DNA from: Prosapia bicincta
Taxonomy: Eukaryota > Arthropoda > Insecta > Hemiptera > Cercopidae
Length of the DNA: 64,000 nt
Assembly: GCA_036971475.1 (NCBI GenBank)
Contig: JBAIZL010000002.1
Location: 53,011,229-53,075,228, forward strand
Reading direction: 5' to 3'
The translations under genes and the position numbers were made by a program. This document shows, one piece after another, positions 1 to 9,748 of this stretch; within the stretch, counting starts at the first letter, position 1, and each line of letters opens with the position of its first letter. The notes beneath the pieces are model-generated. The model saw nothing but the letters and a program-made list of their open reading frames with translations. It searched no databases and was not told the DNA's origin.

Positions 1-2060
1 ATGATTTTAAAAATGTATATTCCAATCCCTACATTTACTATCTCTTAGTGTTTTGTGACATCTGTATCTAGTGACCCGATAATCGAGATTTTTGGGGAGC
101 TACTAGTTTTGAGATGGGTTGGTTTGGGATACACGTTTTCCAGGATACTTGTCTATATGGTTTACTTTGGACTCGTTTTGGATCTAGGGAAGGTTCTGGA
201 AGGTGGATTAACATTAGATTCTCTGCTGAGCTTTTTTTGTCTCCTCATCGATAGTTGTCTTCCCGATCATCTACATGATCTAATTCCATTAGGAAATCAA
301 TCGCCTCCTGTATGCCCTTCACAGGACTTCTGTAGGTATATTGACTAATTGAATCTGACTCCGAAAATGCCACATTGTCTTAAAAATCAAGTACTATTCA
401 AGAATAGAAAGCTCTAAATATTTTACCTTGTTTACTACCCTAATAAAATATTCCGATTTACTTGTGGGACCATTTCTGAAGTACCTCCCGTTATCTTACC
501 TCCTCTGTGTGCCTTACTCTTTCCTGTTCATTGAAACCCTAATATTGTTTCCTAAAGAAGGCCCTAAACCCTTGATACTGTTCATTACCTGTCTACACGG
601 CACTATTCGTCCACCGGTCCTATTGAATATCTTTCAACCACGATCAATTTGGTCTCATTTCCTATTGGCGGATCCCTTCGACTTATTTAAAAATGACATA
701 CGTTTGTTGTTACTCCTACCCAATAATCAATCTGTCTTAAATAAATCGAGGCCTTAAAGCTAGTCTTTCTCGGTTGGAATTTGTGAATCCTTGTTTCTTC
801 TGGACTAGTTTTCTATATCTTCTCTTCCACTCATTTTACATGTTGTTCAACATTCTTATCGTGATCATTTAACACTTCCATTTTCTTTATTTTGGGCCGT
901 TTTCCACTTTTTCCTCTATTTTATCTTGGAATCCTGCTATGCATCCTTCCCACTGTTCCAACCTATTGCCTTCGGTTTCTTTACCCATTGGCACCTTTAT
1001 TTCTAAAAACTTACTTAATTCGTTTCCATAAAGTCTTTTCTTTCTTCCTGTCTTTCGGTTTCTCTACTTTTCCCTTTCATCTTTTGGGAATCGCCATCTC
1101 TGTCGTCTTGTTTGGTACTGTCGATAAGTGCTTAGTGTGAAAACCTTTATTTAAATACTTCATCTTACCTATTTGGCATTGTGATCTTGAATTGCTTTTT
1201 TAACATCTTACGGTGTTTTGAAATTTATTGACGAACGAAATTAAAACCTGTTATTGATACTTTGAAAAATTATACTGTTGAAAAAAGTTTTGTTTCATTA
1301 TAGAAACTTTAAAGTCGAAAATACTTGAAAAAACCGACTACTCGAAAAATGTAATAAGTTACCTGGCATGACTAGAAATTTGAGTCTTAACCTACCAGTG
1401 ACCCTTTTTGCATATTGGAAAACGTCATCGATGTCGGCTTTCTCTGTGCTCGGACCTATTCTCTCTCTCTTTCTCTCTATCTCACGCCTCTCTTGCACAT
1501 TTATTTCCCCTCCTGCCTTTATCTATGTTCTCTATTATCAGTATGTTCCATCTGTCGACATCTTCTGTTGCTAGCTGAACTCAATTATTTCGATTGTTTT
1601 TATAATATTTAATAAAACTTCTTACTTAATATATTTAATTAAAATTTACATATTTATTTTTATTGATTTGGTTAATTTTATTTTGAAGATTATAAACCAA
1701 TGGCTTTACCTTACAATTGCTTTTAGTTATATTAAATTTTATTCAAATTTATGACTTTACACTCGTTATAATTGTCGTTTTGACTATTTTGAATTTATAA
1801 ACTTTTAATAGAATTAGTTTTCATTCGTATGAGCTTCAAATGGCATTTCAACCAGTATGATTGTGTGTGTTTGTGTGTGTGTGTGTGTGTGTGTCAGAGA
1901 TAGAGACGTGTGTTTGTTTGAATGTGGTAAGTGTAAAATAAGTTACTAAAAAGTCATTGGCCTCTTTTTATTTTATTATACTCACTTCAGTAATAATTAA
2001 ACTAGAACGATATATTCCACCCAAGAATAGGATCAGCTTATTAAATAATTATATTAAATA
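1..2060. other. Left flank, no supportable gene
   Basis: The + strand is pyrimidine-rich from about 850 to 1530. Several open frames of 65-110 codons occur, but they are low-complexity hydrophobic readings produced by T-rich DNA and match no family I know. A (GT)n microsatellite lies at 1861-1894. The minus strand of 430-1140 reads like a purine-rich coding relic with many stops; I could not assign it. Confidence 0.5.
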
Positions 2061-3209
2061 ATGAATTTGTTACAGGTTTTTACGTGTACAAAAGCCTTAG
2101 AAAAAGCAAAAGATGGGAAAGCAGCCTACTTTAGCAATCTAAATTCCGTGTTTACAAAACTTCAAATGCTTTTAGCCAATAAAAGTGAACTATTGAATGT
2201 AATTGACCAACAAACATATGATATGGGAAATGATCTTAAGACAACTTTATTAAAAAGTAACGTAAACAGTAACGTAACGAGTGCAAATCCCATTCTTCGA
2301 ATTTATCAATCAAACTGCTCAGCTTGCACTGAAAAAACTGTGTTTGTTCATAGTTACTGTTTGAGCGCAGAAATAAACACTCTAAACTCTTTAATTTTAA
2401 ATATTAAATACGTTTTCGGCAATATTACAAAAGTAAATGCTACGAATAAGGTAGACTTTTTAAATAACTTGAATAAATTAAACGGCGTTGTAAACAACTT
2501 TAACGATTACTTTAGCAAGAGATTATTAAACTTCACTAAATTGCTAATATCCATTAGACAGAAATCAGAGTACTATATTATTCCTGAAGCTCTTTATTCT
2601 ACCGGCAACACTCTAATAAACAGTTTCCAAATCGCAAATCAAAAGCTTAATAGTAGCGAGTGTGAGAAATACCTAACATTTAAGTTAAATCAACTGTCAC
2701 AGTCAGTCGGGGAAATTGTAACACCCTACAGTGAATCCAAATATTTGTTGCCAAGCCTAGAAATATTCCTGAATAAATATGGTGACGGGATTGAAAATAA
2801 AAGTGTACTAGAATTAATCACCAGTTTAGAGAACACATTTATAAGCGTAGAAAATAAAATTAACTATGAAAGCAACAACGTTGGACTAACAGAGGCGTAC
2901 ACAAGGCTTAGTTCAGTTATATCATCTCTCAACAATATTCTTGTTGAAAAAGCTGACTGTTTAGAGACATCAATTAAAGGGGAGAATGTCCTTGTTTATA
3001 ATTTACTAAAATGTCTATCTGTGACCAATCAAGGAGTCGCGGATATCTCATCAGTGAAGAAAAGTGTGGCACAGTGTAACGTAGAATATAGAGTGCAAAA
3101 TTATTGCCTAAAATACACACCGGTGACGTCAGCTCAGGAACTTGTTCGATGCTTAAGTTTGGCGTTTGCTTCATCTGACAGAAACAATATTGATTGTTGT
3201 TTCAAATAG
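2061..3209 (+). CDS. Probable terminal exon of an Asn-rich secreted glycoprotein (unknown)
   Basis: The open frame of 382 codons is by far the longest outside mobile elements. The first bases read ATGAATTTGTTACAG/GT, which looks like a 3' splice acceptor with the AG at 2074-2075. The true coding exon therefore probably starts at 2076 in phase 0, and the upstream ATG is fortuitous. The protein is rich in Asn, Leu and Ser and has about eight N-X-S/T sequons (for example NVT, NIT, NAT, NFT). It has about a dozen cysteines concentrated near the middle (SNCSACTEK) and the C-terminus (ending DCCFK). That composition suggests an extracellular, disulfide-bonded glycoprotein, but no signal peptide is visible because the 5' exons are not identified. 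The frame ends with TAG at 3207-3209. An AATAAA lies near 3657. I do not recognise the family. Confidence 0.5.
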   Translation: MNLLQVFTCTKALEKAKDGKAAYFSNLNSVFTKLQMLLANKSELLNVIDQQTYDMGNDLKTTLLKSNVNSNVTSANPILRIYQSNCSACTEKTVFVHSYCLSAEINTLNSLILNIKYVFGNITKVNATNKVDFLNNLNKLNGVVNNFNDYFSKRLLNFTKLLISIRQKSEYYIIPEALYSTGNTLINSFQIANQKLNSSECEKYLTFKLNQLSQSVGEIVTPYSESKYLLPSLEIFLNKYGDGIENKSVLELITSLENTFISVENKINYESNNVGLTEAYTRLSSVISSLNNILVEKADCLETSIKGENVLVYNLLKCLSVTNQGVADISSVKKSVAQCNVEYRVQNYCLKYTPVTSAQELVRCLSLAFASSDRNNIDCCFK

Positions 3210-5160
3210 AGTGAATAACCTATTGTATTTACATGGTAGATTTGTTGAAATAACATACAGTCTCTTACAGTATGTGTTACGCAGATTTATTTTTAATATA
3301 ATACCTTGCAATATCCGATTGAAACGAGTAAGTCTATATTAACAGATAAATGAAAATCACTACGTCTCTCACGTCAGTTTACAGGTAAGTTCGTTGTCCC
3401 TCGGACTTAATTATTCAGGCATAATTGTAACTCTATCCGTAAACAAACGTTAACCTTATCAAATGCTACTTGCATGCCACTTTCCCATGCCTTAGGTTGT
3501 TCATTTCTCAATAACTTTAATAATGGAGCTGTCGCCATGGCGTGCAGGTAAGCACTTTTTCTGTGTTCCCAGAAAAGATTGGAATTTTGTTTCGTGATTC
3601 TGGGAATTCATGAATAGCTTGAAGTATTATCCAGACGATTTTTCTTTTTTCTGATTGAATAAAAACCCCAGATTAAAATTCTCATTGATAGAACGTTGAT
3701 TTTTCTAGGTTAATCGTTAGGTTTCCCTCTCGGAATTTGGAAAACAAATACACACAAGTGCTCTTCAAATATTCCGGATACAATAGATCATCAACATACA
3801 CCAAGATGGGAAGATTTTTTGTATAAGATCCAAGCAAACATTACAGCGTATAAAAGATTAATGATTTGAAGTTTTGATTTTTCTATAGAATTACAATTGC
3901 AATGTTATAACTTTATAATAACTACTACAAAATGTAATTTTTTTATTGGCAGCCTTCAACACGAAGTTTTTATTTGAACTACTAAATAAGTAATAGGCAA
4001 TATCGTGTTGTAAGGTTCATTAGAAGCTCTCACTGAAGTTATACAATAACTAAAATATACTCTTCAACGCATGTTACAATTATTACTTTAATTTTACTGA
4101 AATTCTGCTCTTTATTTTAATTTTGAGAAGCAGTTGTTCAACATGAAATGAACCTAAATGGTTTCTACATTTCATATATTTTCATAAAATCATAGCATAA
4201 AGTTATTCAATTATATTGTTACCATAATTTTTTTAAATTCTCGAACTTTAGTAGTTATTTGAGAACATTGTGGTTTTTAGACTTAAAATCACTCACGTAA
4301 TTTTACATACATACTTAAATTCAACATGAGAATAGTTTATACCAATTTATTTTATTTTATATCCATAAAATTATTCCTACAAGTTAACAGAAGGCGACAG
4401 AAGTTCCTCCTAGAAGGCGACATTACATCCTATCTCCACTATCTGGACCCACCACTACCTCATCTTACGCCATTTGCATACGATTTAGTTATTTTGTCTG
4501 AACTTTGAAAATAGTGTGCCATATTGATCTGCTTTCAGGGATTTGTGCTTGCTTTTTAATGCTGCTATAAAAGGTCTTTTATGTTTTAAAATTGTAATAT
4601 TTTTTAACGCCATGGCCATTTTCATATTTTAATTCAAAACATTATTACAAAATTGAATGGCAGTTTAACGCTATACTTTTCGTTAGTTACTCTTTGTCAG
4701 CACTCGAAACAATTTTCTCCCGCACTTGACACTTTTATAATTTTTGGAGCCTTCTATTAACAAATTATTATTTACGACTCCTTTCAAAAAATTTTGTTGG
4801 TAAATAATACTTTAAAATCTTTTGCCTTTATTGGTGTTATAATTTCTTGAACTCTAGTAATGTTTTTTTAAAAATTTTATTATGTAACTTCATTTTTTAG
4901 TTTTATTTTCTCTAAATAAAAAATGTTGTTTTAAATTTGATTTTGTATATATGAATAAAACAATCCTTTCCTACTAAATATGTATCGTTAATAAGTTCAG
5001 CCCGATGGATCGGCATTGTTTACTGAATCATATAAATGTGACTGCCTTGCTACGATACAGTCCTTGCAGCTGTTTCAACTTTAAACATTTCAAAAATATT
5101 TTTAAAATGTTGCCCATGTCCAAAATCTGTTCTTCGAGACAGTTTTGGCTATTTATCTAA
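3210..5160. other. AT-rich non-coding DNA downstream of the 2061-3209 exon
   Basis: No open frame is convincing. A candidate polyadenylation signal AATAAA lies near 3657. The short frame at 4326-4508 has no family resemblance and covers a small internal duplication of the string GAAGGCGACA around 4392-4422. Confidence 0.5.
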
Positions 5161-5179
5161 CTATCTATCTATCTATATA

Positions 5180-5245
<66 letters not shown>
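5161..5245. repeat. (TATC)n/(TA)n microsatellite
   Basis: Short TATC units pass into a pure TA run that directly abuts the left arm of the palindrome at 5246. Confidence 0.95.
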
Positions 5246-5250
<5 letters not shown>

Positions 5251-5507
5251 TACTTTGGTGATAGTTTATTGATAGAAGTTTTATTTTAATTTTGTGAAGA
5301 AGTAAACCATTTGGTCTTACCTATAGAGTGTAAATATTTATTTTAATGCAAAATTATAATATATTTCAGTAACATATTTGTTACTGAAATATATTATAAT
5401 TTTGCAATAAAATAGATTTTTACACTCTATAAGTAAGACCAAATGGTTTACTTCTTCACAAAATTAAAATAAAACTTCAATCAATGAACTATCATCAAAG
5501 TATTTCT
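5246..5507. repeat. Near-perfect 258-bp palindrome (two 129-bp arms)
   Basis: The left arm (5246-5374) is the reverse complement of the right arm (5379-5507) with few mismatches, around a 4-base loop TATT at 5375-5378; the innermost stem is CAGTAACA/TGTTACTG. Such a foldback is typical of a MITE-like foldback element or of an inverted duplication. The right arm continues into a repeat that recurs at 7312-7720, so this is probably one end of a mobile element. Confidence 0.85.
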
Positions 5508-5834
5508 AAACTTTTGAATTTAAAACATCGGATTCAAATCTTTCAGCCAGAAAAACCTCAAAATATTTACATTCTTATCATAAACATTCACAACCCTTTA
5601 TACAACACCATTATATACATTTTACAGACTGTATGAATACCCAATTTTGAACAGGACGGCGAAATTATAACGCCCAAAGCAATTACAAACTTTCTACTAC
5701 AAATATACTAATCAAACCTAATTGTGTGCTCAAATTGTATAAACGATAGATTTAGCTTATACAAACTTGACACTTAACGGAAAGCTGGAGATAATTTGTT
5801 TACTTAAGTAACAAGTGTTTGCTTTGTATACATT
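5448..5834 (+). repeat. Dispersed repeat copy 1
   Basis: This stretch is directly repeated at 7312-7720. Shared landmarks in order are ATCATCAAAG, TTTACAGACTGTATGAAT, ATTATAACGCCCAAA, CAAACTTTCTACTACAAATA, GGAAAGCTGGAGATA and GTGTTTGCTTTGTATACATT. There is no coding potential. It is probably a non-autonomous transposon or a segmental duplication. Confidence 0.85.
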
Positions 5835-7311
5835 CTTTTGTAGATGTTTACACAGCCACCAGATGCTAAAATTGATAATAATTTTGTGAGAAAAGTAATT
5901 GTGCAACACATATTTTGTGTTAGACTATAGATAGGAAGAAATACATGTAAAATATATACATTTAGAACATTATTGATTGAATCACAGATGAAACGCTCTG
6001 TACGTGAAACATAACATAATTATAAACCCTTTATTAAAATATTACTTCCTTATTTATTAATAGAGTTATCTCTTGCCTTGAATAAAATATTAATCTTTAT
6101 TGGCTTCTCATTATCATTGACCATATGTGTGTTTGTAGTAGTTTCAACAGAACACTGATAGAGGATTTAAAAAATGCCTATTCTTTCCTAACTTGATGAA
6201 AATTATTATATCTAATTGAAATTATGTAAAATAAGATTATTAAAGGACGAGGGGCATAATCTCCGTAGAATTTTTAAAATAAAAAGTAAAACCTAGTTTT
6301 CCCTTTAGATTTCCTGAAACAGAAAAGTAGCGAACGAATGTGTTAAATCAATTACATCCGCTAGATTATATACTACTTCAGTGCGGGAATAAGAATATAA
6401 TTGGATATTTGCCGAGAGTCGGATAAAACTCCCCTTCCTGGACAGCTGGTATTCTGCAGGTAAGGAACAATCCTGTAATTTCTTCCAGTTCTCTGTGCCA
6501 GGGAACCATTTCCTCACTCTGATATTATTAACACATCGATTATTCTTTGTGCCCTTTATGAGAAGAGGATGTGACGTCTACATATGTCTCTATCACTATT
6601 AAAAACTACATCTCATTCAGGTTTGTAAGCCTACAAACATGATCCCATGACGTTACCCTATTCCCATTATTACCTTAAATCTTGAGTTTTAAAAGATATT
6701 TCCGAAAAACTACTAGTAGGGGTGTTTCGTATTACCTTACATTTACAGTTTTTTTTGACTAAATCAAGTTTATAGGTGACAGATGGTGTATTATTAACAA
6801 AATGTATTTAAATACTCTTTTTAAAACAGTTCTACTGATTTTACCATATTTGAACTCATACCATATTTATAGAAAAATAACAACAAACCTTTTAACAGGC
6901 GCTCAAGGATTGTAAAATAAACTATTTATAAAAACACAAATTACTCTAATTTTGATACATTTGAAAAACTTTGTTTTCATAAATATATCAGTAAGTTTTT
7001 CATATATCCTTAAGAATATATGAAAACCGATCTAAAAATATTTTTCACTGAGGTTTAAAGTGATAGGTACTACTAAATTCTATACGGGCCCAATAAATCA
7101 AAAACCAAGAAATCTAACTTTTTAATGATTTATTAATAATATTTCTCAAAATCATTTTAAGTTTGTAATGATCTAATCACCTCCTATATTTATCATGATA
7201 TATAAGTGACGTATAATTAACCTTTGGAGAAAGAACTATAAAAGTAAACGTTCTCTTGAAATTGTCCGATATAATTTATTTCAATATATATTTTTACTCT
7301 CTACACATAGA
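5835..7311. other. AT-rich spacer between repeat copies
   Basis: No supportable gene. The minus-strand frame at 6305-6517 is short and unrecognised. Confidence 0.5.
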
Positions 7312-7720
7312 AAAAAACTGTTGACTTCTTCTCAAAATTAACAGAACAACTTCTACCAATAAAATATCATCAAAGAATTTTTAAACATTTGAATTTGAAA
7401 CATCTGATTGAAATCTTTCGGCAAGCAAACCTCAAACTATTGATATTATTATCATAGGCATCCCAAACCCTTCTAAACAACGCCATTATATAAATTTTAC
7501 AGACTGTATGAATCCCAATTTTGAACAGTACTGTGAAATTATAACGCCCAAATAATTACCAAGCAATTACAAACTTTCTACTACAAATACACTAATCAAA
7601 CCTAAATGTGTGCTCGAAGAGTTTAAGCGACATATTTAACTTATACAAACTTGAAACTTGAACGGAAAGCTGGAGATATTTTGTTTACTTGACTAACAAG
7701 TGTTTGCTTTGTATACATTT
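7312..7720 (+). repeat. Dispersed repeat copy 2
   Basis: Diverged direct copy of 5448-5834, in the same order and orientation, about 1.87 kb downstream. It lacks the palindromic left arm. A smaller related pair (TCCGAT-TAATTTATT context) lies at about 7241-7280 and 7788-7830, so the locus has duplicated more than once. Confidence 0.85.
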
Positions 7721-7960
7721 AGGTCACAATATTTATTCAATGAGATAAAAGTGAAGTATTTTTGTCTTTTAAAAAGATATTTGTAAAAGTGAGCATTCTG
7801 TTGAAGTTATCCGATGTAATTTATTAGATACTGATAACTGATCCCTTGAAGTAAGTAAACAAAGAAATTGCTCTCTCTCTCTCTCTCTCTCTCTCTTATA
7901 AGACTTTGGTGAATATTGATGACATACCTCTGTTTTCTTATCAAATAATTATTACTATTA

Positions 7961-8004
<44 letters not shown>

Positions 8005-8853
8005 TTTTTGTAAATTGTAAAACTTGCTCTCTAAAACTGGCAGCTATCATTTTGCAGATGATCGGAAAATGAGTGGGGTCTGTCAGTTCAGATACAAAGA
8101 TTTATTAAGAGTTTATTAAATAACAGATCACTTGGTCAGACTGGAAGGAAGCGATCCTCCAGGGGGATATTAACGGCTTTACTGGCATTTGTCTTTCTCT
8201 CTGTTTTATTTCCTGAAGCTCCCCAACTGCCGGGGTAACTGATCGTAAAGGAGACGTGATCAGAATAAATTCTTCCCTTTCGAGGTCTGTCACAATGTCG
8301 TCACTGATTGTCTCATTTATCATTAACGTAATAACGCTAACTGCACTGGTATGTTTTGTTTATATTTAGTAGAACAAATGACGTATTACCAATTTTTGTA
8401 ATGGAATTATAAAGCATTATATTTTTTTCTACCGTATGCACCAAAACAAACAGGACTGAAACAATAGTAATACTTTATTTTATTTGGTTTTATTTAAATT
8501 CACAAACATATACAAGAAAGATGAAGCCTAATCGGTTAGACTCAGGTGAAAAAATGTTCTATGTGAGCTTCATTTAATTTGAGGCTACACTCAACATGAT
8601 AGCTGGTGCGTCATCACGGAAAATCTTCTCCTTCATTATTCCAGACGTAGCGGTCAGGTGGTGTAAGTACGAGGAAGTGGGTTGGTTAAGGAAAGTCTGT
8701 TCTAAGGCAGATGAGTCTGTTACAAATGTTTCATAAAAGAAATCAAAGCTTTCTAAAGTAGTATGACTGATTGCGCCATCTTGATGTAATTATTATGAAC
8801 GAAAATGCAGGTTTCGGGGACAAAATAAAATTTCGTGAGGTTTAGTTTGGCGC

Positions 8854-8912
<59 letters not shown>

Positions 8913-8944
8913 AGATTATGCAACACTGTTTTCTTGTATACACT
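7721..8944. other. Non-coding, with (CT)n and (TA)n microsatellites
   Basis: (CT)n at 7871-7896, (TA)n at 7966-8000 and (TA)n at 8857-8909. The 8105-8323 minus-strand frame (72 codons) has a less AT-biased composition than its surroundings but matches nothing I know. Confidence 0.5.
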
Positions 8945-8987
8945 TATCACTTTCACTTATGTACTTAAACAAGAATCTTACTTGGTA
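8945..8987 (+). repeat. Penelope-like terminal repeat, left copy
   Basis: It begins TATCACTTTCACTTA and ends TCTTACTTGGTA. The reverse complement is at 9483-9525 and a 34-base direct copy at 9606-9639. Confidence 0.85.
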
Positions 8988-8992
8988 ATAAC

Positions 8993-9355
8993 GGAATATA
9001 CAAAATCGAATGCCCAGACTGTAATAAAATATACATAGGCCAAACAAAAAAGAAATTAAAAAACAGATATCAAGAACACCTCAATGCATACATCAAACCT
9101 GAAATTTATAACTCAAACTTAGCCACACATGCCATCAAAAACAAACACACATTCCCCACATTAAAAAACGTACACCTAGTAAAAAAGGTTCAAAAAAGCC
9201 TCAAAATGACAATCTGGGAACCACTAGAAATTTATAAAAATAAAAATAATATCATTAACGAACAAATACAAATAAAATCAAAAAACGATAAATTATTCAA
9301 TCTAATAGACAATATTAACCCCAAAACTAACGTTAAAACTCACACAGTGCAGTGA
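8993..9355 (+). pseudogene. GIY-YIG endonuclease domain, Penelope-like
   Basis: The open frame of 120 codons up to TGA at 9353-9355 starts directly with the GIY motif (GIYKIECPDC) and continues NKIYIGQT for the YIG half. It then has the conserved arginine and histidine region NRYQEH, a THAIKNKH segment, and a C-terminal acidic position near WEPLEIYK followed by NEQ. These features in this order mark the EN domain of Penelope-type retroelements, which nicks target DNA. No start codon is present because the RT part upstream is lost. The six-frame reading is otherwise undisturbed, so the copy is not very old. Confidence 0.85.
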
Positions 9356-9436
9356 ATCTAAAAATAGAACATAACAGTACACCAAGGTCAACGATAAATC
9401 CAATCAGCTCGCAGTCTACAACCCTGTTCAGTATGT

Positions 9437-9467
9437 CTGAGGACGACGGCACAGCCAGCCATTGAAA
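9437..9467 (+). ncRNA. Possible degenerate hammerhead-ribozyme core
   Basis: CTGAGGA at 9437-9443 is followed after 20 bases by GAAA (9464-9467), just downstream of the GIY-YIG stop. Penelope-like elements often carry hammerhead motifs with CUGANGA...GAAA in their terminal repeats. Stem II here pairs poorly (only GGC/GCC), so any ribozyme is probably inactive. Confidence 0.25.
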
Positions 9468-9482
9468 GTTAGCTCACATAAA

Positions 9483-9519
9483 TACCAAGTAAGATTCTTG
9501 TTTAAGTTCGTAAGTGAAA

Positions 9520-9525
<6 letters not shown>
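9483..9525 (-). repeat. Penelope-like terminal repeat, right inverted copy
   Basis: Reverse complement of 8945-8987. It runs directly into a long (TA)n tract at 9523-9608. Confidence 0.85.
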
Positions 9526-9605
<80 letters not shown>

Positions 9606-9611
<6 letters not shown>

Positions 9612-9644
9612 TTTCACTTACGAACTTAAACAAGAATCTATATG

Positions 9645-9676
<32 letters not shown>

Positions 9677-9699
9677 ATATACGGGTGTTGTGTGTGTAT

Positions 9700-9744
<45 letters not shown>

Positions 9745-9748
9745 TGTG
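9606..9748. repeat. Third terminal-repeat copy plus (TA)n and (GT)n
   Basis: A direct partial copy of the Penelope-like terminal repeat (9606-9639) is followed by (TA)n to about 9681 and (GT)n at 9688-9748. Confidence 0.8.

Larger units (their letters stand above)
8945..9525 (+). mobile_element. Penelope-like element fragment flanked by inverted repeats
   Basis: A GIY-YIG coding relic is bracketed by 43-bp inverted repeats at 8945-8987 and 9483-9525 (two mismatches). A third, direct partial copy lies at 9606-9639, and (TA)n runs sit between the copies. Penelope-like elements carry a C-terminal GIY-YIG nuclease and untidy terminal repeats in direct and inverted orientation, which fits. No reverse transcriptase is present, so this is a 5'-truncated copy. 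Confidence 0.8.

Noticed and set aside
1298..1612. Overlapping frames on both strands near 1300-1600
   Set aside because: Arise from TCTC-rich low-complexity DNA; no family resemblance.
8835..9038. Frame across a TA microsatellite encoding Ile-Tyr repeats
   Set aside because: Product of the (TA)n tract; the real coding relic downstream is GIY-YIG in another phase.
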